Source: Deltaproteobacteria bacterium
Lineage (GTDB): Bacteria; Myxococcota_A; Bradymonadia; REDH01
Reading direction: 5' to 3'
DNA length: 64,000 nucleotides
Assembly (NCBI GenBank): GCA_007693585.1
Contig: REDH01000065.1
Span: 1-64,000, forward strand
Positions within the stretch are counted from its first letter, which is position 1; every line of letters begins with the position of its first letter. Below are positions 18,919 through 27,423 of the stretch, in pieces. Under the pieces are notes generated by a model. It worked only from the letters and a program-made list of their open reading frames with translations, made no database searches and was not told where the DNA came from. The translations under genes and the position numbers were made by a program.

Positions 18919-20109
18919 ATGAACAGCACCGCACAACGCGTGGAACCCGGAAGTGAACTTCCTCCACGACCCCCGGCCGTGGACGCCGAGGGTCGCGTGC
19001 TGCTGAAGAGCATGACCCTCGACGAGCTGGAGGTCTGGGTCACGAAGACGCTCGGCGAGAAGCGGTTTCGAGCACGACAGCTCTGGGCCTGGCTCCACAA
19101 TCGCCGCGTCTCCGATTTCGAAGAGATGACGGACCTGTCCAAGGCGTTCCGCCAGCGGCTCTCCGATGGCGCCCGAATCGACGCGCTGCGCCTCGAGTCC
19201 GTGCACGAAGCCTCCGACGGAACCCGGAAGATCCTCTGGCGAACCGATGCGGATGCGGTGATCGAGAGTGTGTGGATCCCGACCCCCAACCGCGTCACCC
19301 TGTGCATCTCGAGCCAGGTCGGCTGCGCGATCAACTGCCAGTTCTGTCTGACCGCGCGAATGGGCCTTCGCGCCCACCTCAACACGGCCGAGATCGTGGA
19401 TCAGGTGGTGCAGGTTCGCAGGATGTATGAGGAGGAGCGAAGACTCACCAACGTGGTGTTCATGGGGATGGGCGAACCCCTCCACAATCCGGACAACGTG
19501 ATCCCCGCCACCCGGATCCTCTACGACCGGCAGGGTCTCGATCTCAGTGCTCGACGCATCACGCTGTCCACGAGCGGCCTCGTGCCCCAGATTCGGCGGT
19601 TCGGAGCGGAGTCCCGGGCCCGGCTGGCGGTGAGTCTCAACGCCACCACCAACGAGGTGCGCGACTGGATCATGCCGATCAACCGCCGCTATCCGCTCGA
19701 GGAGCTCATGAGCGCCCTCGAGTCGTTCCCCCTCCGGAAGGGAGAGCGCATCACCTTCGAATACGTCCTCCTCAAGGACGTCAATGACAGCCTGGACGAT
19801 GCGCGCCGAATCCTCCGGCTCACCGCGCACATCCCCTGCAAGATCAACCTCATTCCCTTCAACCCCCACCCCGGGACGGAATTCGTGCCGTCCCCGCCCG
19901 AGCAGATCGAGGCGTTCCGTGCCTTGCTCTCCTCGCGGCACGCTTCCGTCACCGTGCGCGAGACCCGCGGGGACGATCGCATGGCAGCGTGCGGACAACT
20001 CGGCAGCCCTGGTCCCCGGCAGCCGAAGCGAATGGATCCGCCCGAGGCATTCCGGACGCACATCCGCCCATCCGACGCACCACGTGGACCAGCCGGGGAT
20101 GCCCGCTGA
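18919..20109 (+). CDS. rlmN: Dual-specificity 23S rRNA/tRNA adenine-C2 methyltransferase (radical SAM)
   Basis: RlmN methylates A2503 of 23S rRNA and A37 of some tRNAs. It has 396 residues from ATG 18919. The radical-SAM cluster cysteines are C136, C140 and C143 (CAINCQFC). The two mechanistic cysteines are C129 (TLCISSQVGC) and C358 (MAACGQLG). VFMGMGEPLHN and TLSTSGLVPQI are family motifs. A proline-rich N-terminal extension of about 30 residues precedes the usual start of the domain. The C terminus extends some 35 residues past C358. pgi follows after 35 bases. Confidence 0.95.
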   Translation: MNSTAQRVEPGSELPPRPPAVDAEGRVLLKSMTLDELEVWVTKTLGEKRFRARQLWAWLHNRRVSDFEEMTDLSKAFRQRLSDGARIDALRLESVHEASDGTRKILWRTDADAVIESVWIPTPNRVTLCISSQVGCAINCQFCLTARMGLRAHLNTAEIVDQVVQVRRMYEEERRLTNVVFMGMGEPLHNPDNVIPATRILYDRQGLDLSARRITLSTSGLVPQIRRFGAESRARLAVSLNATTNEVRDWIMPINRRYPLEELMSALESFPLRKGERITFEYVLLKDVNDSLDDARRILRLTAHIPCKINLIPFNPHPGTEFVPSPPEQIEAFRALLSSRHASVTVRETRGDDRMAACGQLGSPGPRQPKRMDPPEAFRTHIRPSDAPRGPAGDAR

Positions 20110-20144
20110 CGAATCCTGGTCTCTCGCCTCTTCCGGAGCCCGCC

Positions 20145-21506
20145 ATGGCACTCATCGAGTATCGCTTCGACAACCTGCGGCACGATCGCATCGGCAGCCG
20201 CGGGATTGATCTGCAGAGCCTCGACCGGCGCTCCATGGAGCAGGCCATCGCCGAACTCCGCGCACTCGCCTCGCAAAAGGACATCACCTTTCCGCGGCTG
20301 CCGGAAGCTCCCGTGGAGCCGATCATCGCAAGGGCGGCAGCCGACCGGAAGGATTTCTCCGACCTCCTGGTCATCGGTATCGGGGGTTCCTCCCTCGGTG
20401 CCCGTGCGCTCCTCTCGTCCTGCACGCCCGGAAATCCCGGCTGCCGTGTTCACGTGCTGGAGAACGTCGACGCCCACGAGTTCGAACGCATCTGGTCGGG
20501 TCTGGACCCGGAACGCACCTGCGTGAACGTCATCTCCAAGAGCGGCGGGACCGTGGAGACGATGGCGAACTTCCTGACCGTCCGCCAGCGGCTGCTCGAC
20601 CGCTTCGGCGTCCAGGGGGTTCGCGACCGGGTTCGGGTGACCACCGACCCGGAGTCCGGCATCCTTCGCGCGTTCGCGCAGGAGGAGGGGCTGGTGACGC
20701 TCGACGTGCCCCCCGGAGTCGGTGGGCGCTTCTCGGTGCTCAGTGCGGTCGGGCTCTATCCGCTCGCGATGGCGGGTCTGGACGTGGAGGCGCTGCTCGC
20801 CGGCGCGGCCGCGGCCCGGGACGCCGCACTCGCACCGGAGGCCGAGAGCAATCCGGCCATCTGCTTCGCTGCGCACCAGGTGGCGCTCCATGACGCGGGC
20901 ACCCGCGGCCTCGTGTTCATGCCCTATGCGACACGCCTGTTCGATACCGCGCTGTGGTTCGTCCAGCTCTGGGCCGAGAGCCTCGGGAAAGTGCGCCGAC
21001 ACGCGGATGGTCACACCGAGAACGTGGGGCCGACCCCGATCGCTGCGCTCGGGGCGAACGACCAGCACAGCCAGCTTCAGCTCTTCATGGAGGGACCGGC
21101 GGACAAGTGTGTCCTGCTGCTCGATGTGGAGGAGCGCAGGGACCTTCGCGTTCCGGCCGTTCCCGCTGTTCTCGCCGGTCTCCAGCACCTCGAGGGTCAG
21201 TCGCTGGACGACATCCGGGCCGCGGAGCTCCGGGGCGTTCGAGCGGCCCTCACCGAGGCCGGACGCCCCAACGCCACCCTCTCGCTGAAGGACACCGGGG
21301 CGCGCAGCATGGGGGCGCTGCTGATGTTCCTGCAGTGTGCGACCGGACTCGCGGGCAGCCTGCTGGGGGTTTCCTCCTACGATCAGCCCGGGGTGGAGCT
21401 TGCGAAGCGCTTTGCGCACGGACTCCTCGGGCACTCCGACCATGCGCACCTCCGGGCCGCCGCAGACCGGGCAGGGCAGGGGAAGGCGCTGACGTCCGTC
21501 CACTGA
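20145..21506 (+). CDS. pgi: Glucose-6-phosphate isomerase
   Basis: Pgi interconverts glucose-6-phosphate and fructose-6-phosphate. It has 453 residues, the shorter bacterial form (E. coli 549). It shows the SIS-type sugar-phosphate motifs GIGGSSLGAR and SKSGGTVETM, then HADGHTENVGPTPI and the conserved GANDQHSQLQLFMEGP. CCGGAG lies upstream of ATG 20145. It follows rlmN on the same strand. Downstream is a gap of 167 bases with a CCGGAGG/CCTCCGG hairpin at 21609-21634. Confidence 0.94.
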   Translation: MALIEYRFDNLRHDRIGSRGIDLQSLDRRSMEQAIAELRALASQKDITFPRLPEAPVEPIIARAAADRKDFSDLLVIGIGGSSLGARALLSSCTPGNPGCRVHVLENVDAHEFERIWSGLDPERTCVNVISKSGGTVETMANFLTVRQRLLDRFGVQGVRDRVRVTTDPESGILRAFAQEEGLVTLDVPPGVGGRFSVLSAVGLYPLAMAGLDVEALLAGAAAARDAALAPEAESNPAICFAAHQVALHDAGTRGLVFMPYATRLFDTALWFVQLWAESLGKVRRHADGHTENVGPTPIAALGANDQHSQLQLFMEGPADKCVLLLDVEERRDLRVPAVPAVLAGLQHLEGQSLDDIRAAELRGVRAALTEAGRPNATLSLKDTGARSMGALLMFLQCATGLAGSLLGVSSYDQPGVELAKRFAHGLLGHSDHAHLRAAADRAGQGKALTSVH

Positions 21507-21673
21507 GTCCTGCGTGCCGAGATCCCGCCGGGGCGGTCCATGGACCACGAGAGGCTTGCAATGACTGGCCGCATGCCGTTTAGCTGTTCGGTACACCCGA
21601 TACGGCGCCCGGAGGGAGGGGGGTTCTCCTCCGGTCCGGGCATCCTCGGGGTGGTCGGAGCTTCAGGGTAGTG

Positions 21674-22609
21674 ATGGGCAAGGACACCAAGCCGACACAG
21701 ATCACGGCCGCTGTTCGTCGCAGCGACGCGGAGGCGGGGGCGGAAGTGCACGACAACGCCTGCCTGGTGATGATCGTCGGCAAGGAGATCGGCAAGCGCT
21801 TCTCGCTTGACCAGCCCAAGCAGGTGATCGGCCGCGCCCCCCGGTGCGACATCTTCATCGACGACGGCTCCATCTCGCGCCAGCACTCCGTGGTGAAGCG
21901 GACCGCCAGCGGATACGTGTGCGAGGATCTGGACAGCACAAACGGCACGATGGTCGACGACGACTTCATCGAGAGCGTGCCTCTGCGGGACGGCGCGCTG
22001 ATTCGTGTCGGCCGCACCGTACTCAAGTTCCTGTCGGGGGCGAACCTCGAGAACGAGTACTACGCCGAAATCTACCGCCTCACGACCACGGACGGGCTCA
22101 CGCAGGCCTACAACAAGCGCTACTTCATGGAGCACATGGAGCGCGAGATGGCGCGCTCGCTCCGCTACGGACGCCAGCTTGCGGTGGTCATGGCCGACAT
22201 CGACCACTTCAAGAACCTCAATGACACCTGGGGTCACCTGGCCGGAGACGCCGTGCTCCGCACGTTCTCCGAACGGGTTCAGCGGGTCATCCGCAGGTCG
22301 GATACCCTCGCGCGTTACGGGGGCGAGGAATTCGCCATCGTGGCCCCCGAGAGCACCCTCGCCAGCGCCGCCAAGATGTCCGAAAAGGTGCGCCAGGCCA
22401 TCAGCCTCGAGCCCTTCATCGTCGACGGCGAGGAGATCACCGTGACCGCCTCGTTCGGCGTGGCGGACATCGCCGAGTATCTCGTGTGCTACCCCGGCGG
22501 CCCGGACGCAGCGCGTCGCGAAGTTCCCCGCCCCAACCTGCTGGTGCAGCTCGCCGACAAGAAGCTCTACCGCGCAAAGGCCGCAGGACGAAACCGCGTG
22601 GTCTCCTGA
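21674..22609 (+). CDS. FHA-domain diguanylate cyclase
   Basis: 311 residues from ATG 21674. Residues about 30-120 are an FHA phosphothreonine-binding domain (IGRAPRCDIFIDD, SISRQHS, DSTNGT). Residues 138-311 are a GGDEF domain with the active-site signature GGEEF at 216-220 and DIDHFKNLND for metal and substrate binding. The inhibitory RxxD site is present as RRSD at 207-210, five residues before GGEEF, so product inhibition by c-di-GMP is expected. The FHA domain suggests control by a Ser/Thr kinase. There is no membrane segment. A weak promoter, TTGCAA-17-TTTAGC, lies at 21556-21584. It converges on pyk. Confidence 0.9.
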   Translation: MGKDTKPTQITAAVRRSDAEAGAEVHDNACLVMIVGKEIGKRFSLDQPKQVIGRAPRCDIFIDDGSISRQHSVVKRTASGYVCEDLDSTNGTMVDDDFIESVPLRDGALIRVGRTVLKFLSGANLENEYYAEIYRLTTTDGLTQAYNKRYFMEHMEREMARSLRYGRQLAVVMADIDHFKNLNDTWGHLAGDAVLRTFSERVQRVIRRSDTLARYGGEEFAIVAPESTLASAAKMSEKVRQAISLEPFIVDGEEITVTASFGVADIAEYLVCYPGGPDAARREVPRPNLLVQLADKKLYRAKAAGRNRVVS

Positions 22610-22715
22610 GCACCGGACGGCAGCACACTCCACTGCGTTGCTGTCGGTGAACCGGCGCGTGTTCGCCGTTGCGGGGCGCGGTGTGGCTGCGCCAGGTGGA
22701 GGCGGTGCGCATTAT

Positions 22716-22733
22716 CTCCGGGGTTCCCCGGAG
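22716..22733. terminator. Compact hairpin between convergent diguanylate cyclase and pyk
   Basis: CTCCGGGG and CCCCGGAG are perfect 8-base arms separated only by TT. It sits between the two convergent stops. There is no clear T-tract on either strand, so the terminator role is inferred from position. Confidence 0.4.
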
Positions 22734-22791
22734 CCACGGGAGAGCCCTCGTAAACCAGCTCCCGAACCGCTGCATACCACGCTGCAACCGG

Positions 22792-24249
22792 TCAGTCCTC
22801 GTCCCCCTCGGCGAGCAGGCGATGTTCGCCGAGGGAGTGGAACTTGATGGTGTTCGTGGGCGTTCCGCGCCCGACCGGCACCCCCATCACGATGATGACC
22901 TGATCTCCATCCCGGGCGAAATGCTCACGCCGCAGGACGTCCTCTACATGTGCGATGACCTCGTCGGTGTTGTATCGGACCTCCGAGCGAACGGGCTTGA
23001 TGCCCCAGTACAGGGCCATTCGATGAAGCGTGCGTTCGCTGGGCGTGAAGGCCATGATCTCGCGGGTGGGGCGCTGGCTCATGATCAGGCGGGGGGTGCG
23101 GCCGCTGATGGTGAAGCAGGTCACCGCTCGCACCTGCAGTTCCTCCGCCGCGACCACCGCCGCCCGGGCGATGGCCGTCGGGAAGACGAGCAGCCGGCCA
23201 CGCTCCAGTGCCTCGGTAACACCGACCCGCGCGGGTCGCGCGTCCCGCTCGGCCTCTTCGATGATCCGATGCATCATGGTGACCGCCTCCACGGGATAGG
23301 CCCCGGATGCGGTCTCCCCGCTGAGCATCACGGCCGCGGTGCCATCGTAGATGGCATTGGCCACGTCCGAGGCCTCGGCGCGTGTCGGCCGGGGGCTGCT
23401 GGTCATGGACTCGAGCATCTGGGTTGCGGTGATGGACACCTTGCCCATGCGGTTGGCGAGTTCGATCGCCATCTTCTGGATGCCCGGGACCTTCTCCGGG
23501 GGCATTTCGACGCCGAGGTCACCCCGCGCGATCATGATGCCGTCGGATGCGGCGATGATGTCGTGGATGTTCTCCACGGCCTGGGGCTTCTCGATCTTGG
23601 CGATGATGTGCGGCGCATCGTTGGTGCGCGGCATCAGGTAGCGCAGCTGATGCACGTCGAGTGCGCTGCGAACGAAGGAGAGTGCGACGTAGTCCACGCC
23701 GAGTTCCAGGCCGAACGCGAGGTCCTCGCGGTCCTTGTCCGAGAGGGACGAGAGGGACAGGCCGCTGTTGGGGAGATTCACACCCTTGCGATCGCTGAGC
23801 GTGCCCCCGACCACCACCCGCGTCTCGATTCGCTCCCCGTGCACCGACTCGATGTGAAGGCGGAGCAGGCCATCGTCGATCATGACCTCGTCCCCGGCAC
23901 GGACCTCCTCGCACAGTCGTCCGTAGGACACGGAGACCCCGGTGGTGTCGCCGGGGCGTTCCTCCATCCAGAGGGTGAAGGGATCCCCGGCGGCCAGCTC
24001 CACCGGGCCATCCGGGAAGACCCCGAGCCGGATCTTCGGTCCCTGCAGGTCCTGCAGGATCGCGATGGGACGACCGATCCTCGCTCCGACCCGCCGCACC
24101 CGTTCGAAGACCGCGCGATGGTCCTCGTGGGTTCCGTGGCTGAAGTTCAGGCGGGCGACGTTCATGCCGGCCTGGGCGAGCTCCTCGATGCGCTCCTCCG
24201 TGCTCGTGGCAGGACCGATGGTGCAGATGATCTTGGCACGGCGTTGCAT
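22792..24249 (-). CDS. pyk: Pyruvate kinase
   Basis: Pyruvate kinase makes pyruvate and ATP from phosphoenolpyruvate. It has 485 residues. Motifs run KIICTIGPAT, MNVARLNFSHGTHEDH, ILQDLQGPKIR, the K-lid KIEKPQAVENI, the metal-binding MIARGDLGVEMP and TATQMLESM, then the C-terminal regulatory domain (TASGAYPVEAV, SGRTPRL). ATG 24249 has AGGAG 7 bases upstream, and the frame beyond it is spurious. A possible promoter, TTGACC (24322-24327) 17 bases from a poor -10, lies upstream. It is divergent from the LarA-like gene. Confidence 0.96.
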   Translation of the reverse strand: MQRRAKIICTIGPATSTEERIEELAQAGMNVARLNFSHGTHEDHRAVFERVRRVGARIGRPIAILQDLQGPKIRLGVFPDGPVELAAGDPFTLWMEERPGDTTGVSVSYGRLCEEVRAGDEVMIDDGLLRLHIESVHGERIETRVVVGGTLSDRKGVNLPNSGLSLSSLSDKDREDLAFGLELGVDYVALSFVRSALDVHQLRYLMPRTNDAPHIIAKIEKPQAVENIHDIIAASDGIMIARGDLGVEMPPEKVPGIQKMAIELANRMGKVSITATQMLESMTSSPRPTRAEASDVANAIYDGTAAVMLSGETASGAYPVEAVTMMHRIIEEAERDARPARVGVTEALERGRLLVFPTAIARAAVVAAEELQVRAVTCFTISGRTPRLIMSQRPTREIMAFTPSERTLHRMALYWGIKPVRSEVRYNTDEVIAHVEDVLRREHFARDGDQVIIVMGVPVGRGTPTNTIKFHSLGEHRLLAEGDED

Positions 24250-24367
24250 GGGGGGCTCCTGAGGTTCACGTTCCATCCGTTGCCGGAGGTCGCACAGGGC
24301 GGTAGAGCGCGACGCTGCGGCGGTCAAGCCGGCGCCACTCCGCTTGAGAATTGGTGGCGATGCGACC

Positions 24368-25780
24368 ATGCTGGCCCTGCGGACGGCCGGGGTGCGCGGT
24401 GCATCCCTCTTGCCCCTGCGGCCTGACGAAGAGTTGCTCATGTGCGGTTCCGATTCGACCAAGCTGATTCGCCAGTGGAAGGATGTCGTTGCCGAGGCCT
24501 TCGACCACTGTTCGTCCGTGACCATCGAGCCGCGCGAGGATTCCCTCCCGGACGAGGGTGCTCCGGACCTGGACGATCTTCTGCGACAGGCTGCCGAGGA
24601 CCCGGTGGACGCCCCGCCGCTCGGCCAGCTTCTCCACCGCGCCCGGTCCGTTGTTCTACTCGTTCCCGACGAGGAAGAACCACTCCATCCCGGGACCCTG
24701 CACACCGTCATCGCGCTGATCGACGAACTGGCGCCGGAGGCCAGGATCGAGGTGCTGCTCGTTCCCACCGGAACCGACCCTTGCATCGGTCCCGGTGACC
24801 ACCGGCAGACCGTCCGCTCCCTGTTCGCCAGCCAGACACTGGGGCGACAGCCGGCGCGGGTTCGACGGCCCGATCCCCGCACATTCCGCTCCGTCATCAC
24901 CGAGCAACCGCTCAGGCACCCAGCGACGCGAAGGGTGATTCCGGCCCTGGTTGACCCCGCCTTCTTCGACGCGGACGTGATCATCGCGCTCCACCGTGTA
25001 CGGCCCGACGTTCAGCTGGGCCTGACCGGCGGGTTCGCTTCGGTGCTCGTCGGCGCCAGCTCGCCGCGCACGCTCGCGGAGGTGCTGCACCCGGAGCTCC
25101 TGGAGTCCACGGTCTTCCCCGCCTCCCCGATGGAGCACCCGGCTCATCGCGCCTTCCGACGGATCGGCCGCGCCCTGCCGCCCGTGTTCGCCATCGCGGA
25201 GTGCCCCGGCGACGAGTCGTTTGCCTACGCGGCCGGTGCCCCTTCCGCCGTGCTTCAGGCCCTCGCCACCGATATCGACTCGCCACTTCATCACCTCTCG
25301 GGCACCCACGACGGGCTCATTCTCTTCGTCGAGCCTCACGCGGCGCGCGACCTGGAGACGGCTCTGCTACCCTATCTGCATCTGGTGCGGCAACCGACCG
25401 TCCCGCTCGTGGAGCAGGGCGCCGTGGTCCTCGTCCCCTCGGCCGAGCTGCCTGCAACTCGCGACGAGTTCTCCGCCCCGGTCACCCCGCACGGCGCCCC
25501 CGCCGGTGCACGCCTCGGCCGCGAGGCCCTCCGCGATCTGGTCACCCGCTCTGCCCGCCAGCACCCGCTCCACGTCGTGCATCCGGACGCGGGCGAGCTC
25601 CCGGAGGGGGTGCGTGCTCACCGTTCGTTCGCGCGCGCCATCCGCTCGCTCGAACTCGAGCGCACGGTCCGCAAGGGCACGGAGCAGCTCGACCTGTTGC
25701 TCACCCGTGGTGGTGGGCGTATGCTGCCGACCGGACGCTCCGACGCCCCGGATCCCCGAGCGATCCAGCGCCCTGTCTGA
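24368..25780 (+). CDS. LarA/DUF2088-like protein lacking the nickel-pincer ligands
   Basis: About 470 residues. The layout matches lactate racemase LarA: SVVLLVPDEEEPLHP and VLLVPTGTD correspond to the N-terminal Rossmann part, FFDADVIIAL and LTGGFASVLVGASSPRTL to the cofactor-site region, and DGLILFVEP to the C-terminal part. The residues that hold the nickel-pincer cofactor in LarA appear changed: GTHR is GTD, the PH motif is PD, and the Lys after the Gly-Gly is missing. One His (LHPEL) may remain. Racemase activity is therefore unlikely. ATG 24368 is chosen, with an upstream TTG (24344) as the alternative. The AGPS-like gene follows after 29 bases, probably in one operon. Confidence 0.65.
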   Translation: MLALRTAGVRGASLLPLRPDEELLMCGSDSTKLIRQWKDVVAEAFDHCSSVTIEPREDSLPDEGAPDLDDLLRQAAEDPVDAPPLGQLLHRARSVVLLVPDEEEPLHPGTLHTVIALIDELAPEARIEVLLVPTGTDPCIGPGDHRQTVRSLFASQTLGRQPARVRRPDPRTFRSVITEQPLRHPATRRVIPALVDPAFFDADVIIALHRVRPDVQLGLTGGFASVLVGASSPRTLAEVLHPELLESTVFPASPMEHPAHRAFRRIGRALPPVFAIAECPGDESFAYAAGAPSAVLQALATDIDSPLHHLSGTHDGLILFVEPHAARDLETALLPYLHLVRQPTVPLVEQGAVVLVPSAELPATRDEFSAPVTPHGAPAGARLGREALRDLVTRSARQHPLHVVHPDAGELPEGVRAHRSFARAIRSLELERTVRKGTEQLDLLLTRGGGRMLPTGRSDAPDPRAIQRPV

Positions 25781-25809
25781 ACCTCCTTCCACACCGACCG
25801 CAACGCTCC

Positions 25810-27423
25810 ATGGCCACCCAGCAAGGCGCCCCAAGCGTCCCGTTCCTGCCCGATGCGATCGCCAACGAGCTCCGCCTGCGACTCTCGCCGAGCGCCCGGG
25901 TGCGTGTCGACGACGCCGCACGCCTGCTCTACAGCAGGGACTGCTGGCCATGGCTCCTGATCCACACCCGCGCAGGGCGGCATAGCCTCCGCCCGCCCCA
26001 CGCCGTCGTTCAGCCCGCCACCATCGAGGACGTGCAGGAGACCATCCGGATGGCCGCCGCACACGGCCTGCCCGTGGTCCCCTACGGCGCCGGTTCCGGC
26101 GTCACGGGAGCAGCGGTTCCCACCCGGGGCGGGCTGACTGTCGACCTGAAACGGCTGACATCCCTCGACCTCTCTCTCGCCGGGGACGGCATCGCCCGCC
26201 TCGGTGCAGGCTGGGTTGGCGGACGCCTCGAACACGTCCTCAACCGCCGCGGGCTGACCCTCGGGCACTTTCCCTCGAGCATCGGGTGCAGCACCCTCGG
26301 CGGCTGGATTGCCACACGGTCCGCCGGACAGCTCTCCACCCGGCATGGCAAGATCGAGGACCGCGTTCTCGCGACACGTCTGGTGGACGCGAACGGCGAT
26401 CTCCGGCACGTGCCCACGCCCCACACCGACGCACTCCCGATCCTTGTCGGCTCCGAAGGAACGCTGGGCGTCCTCGTTGACGCCGACGTGGTCATCGAAC
26501 CCCTGCCGCGCGCCCGGCGCTATCGAGGCTTCCTCGCCCGAACCGTGGACGAAGCCCTCGATGCGATGCGAGAGGTCCTGCAACAGGGGCAGCGCCCCGC
26601 TGTTCTGCGGCTCTACGACGCCTTCGACACGTTCATCAGCAGCGCCCGACGCGCCACCGCCGGGGCCGCACCCTCCTCGGACGGACTCACCCGACGGCTG
26701 CGCGCGTGGATCGACCGGCGGGTCTCCGTGAGCGAGGCCCGACGCTTCGCGCTCAACGCCGGCGCCGGTCTCCTGCGCCGGACCGACATGGCCCCCATCG
26801 CCCTGAACCGGGCCGCCGACACCCTCTTCGACGGATGCCTGCTGATCGCAGGGGTCGAGGAGGCAGACGACGAACACGCGGACGCCAGCGCTGCGGACCT
26901 CTTCGGGCTCCTCGGGGACCGCCTCGATGATCTCGGCACTGCCCCGGGAGACCACTGGTACGCCCACCGCTACGACGTCTCGTACAAGCAATCGCCCGCC
27001 TACGACTCCGGAATCTTCGTGGACACGATGGAGGTCGCGGCCTCCTGGGACCGCCTTCCGCACCTGCACGCCGCGGTCCGGAGCGCCCTCGGCGACCATG
27101 TCTTCGTCATGGCCCACTTCAGCCACGCCTATGCCGCCGGCTGCTCCATCTACTTCACCTTCGCCGGCTTCGGGCGCGACGACGACGAGTGCCTGACGAT
27201 CTATGCGCGGGCGTGGAACGCCGCGCTGGCCGCCGCCGCGCGCTCCGGGGGCGCCGTCACCCACCACCACGGCGTCGGGCTGCTCAAGGCCGCCCACCTC
27301 ATCGACGATCACACCGGCGGAGGTGCGCTCTTCGACCGGGTCAAGCACGCGGTCGATCCGGACGATCGCCTCAACCCCGGCAAGCTTTGGCACGCTCCCC
27401 CGTTCGACGAGGTCAGGCCATGA
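25810..27423 (+). CDS. FAD-binding oxidoreductase of alkyl-DHAP-synthase (AGPS)/GlcD type
   Basis: 537 residues with a PCMH-type FAD domain (VVPYGAGSGVTGA, GHFPSSIGCSTLGGWIATR, GKIEDRVL, VGSEGTLGVL) and the C-terminal cap domain of the GlcD/AGPS group. Several stretches resemble alkyl-dihydroxyacetonephosphate synthase more than glycolate oxidase: STLGGW.ATR.SG, AHFSHAYAAGCSIYFTF and GGAVTHHHGVGLLK. The last contains the HHH motif that is catalytic in AGPS. That enzyme swaps the acyl group of acyl-DHAP for a fatty alcohol to start ether-lipid synthesis. ATG 25810 starts the conserved part. The stop overlaps the next ATG (ATGA). Substrate unproven. Confidence 0.8.
   Translation: MATQQGAPSVPFLPDAIANELRLRLSPSARVRVDDAARLLYSRDCWPWLLIHTRAGRHSLRPPHAVVQPATIEDVQETIRMAAAHGLPVVPYGAGSGVTGAAVPTRGGLTVDLKRLTSLDLSLAGDGIARLGAGWVGGRLEHVLNRRGLTLGHFPSSIGCSTLGGWIATRSAGQLSTRHGKIEDRVLATRLVDANGDLRHVPTPHTDALPILVGSEGTLGVLVDADVVIEPLPRARRYRGFLARTVDEALDAMREVLQQGQRPAVLRLYDAFDTFISSARRATAGAAPSSDGLTRRLRAWIDRRVSVSEARRFALNAGAGLLRRTDMAPIALNRAADTLFDGCLLIAGVEEADDEHADASAADLFGLLGDRLDDLGTAPGDHWYAHRYDVSYKQSPAYDSGIFVDTMEVAASWDRLPHLHAAVRSALGDHVFVMAHFSHAYAAGCSIYFTFAGFGRDDDECLTIYARAWNAALAAAARSGGAVTHHHGVGLLKAAHLIDDHTGGGALFDRVKHAVDPDDRLNPGKLWHAPPFDEVRP

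Noticed and set aside
21556-21584. Promoter TTGCAA-17-TTTAGC for the diguanylate cyclase
   Set aside because: Both elements match the consensus poorly, so it is only mentioned with the gene.
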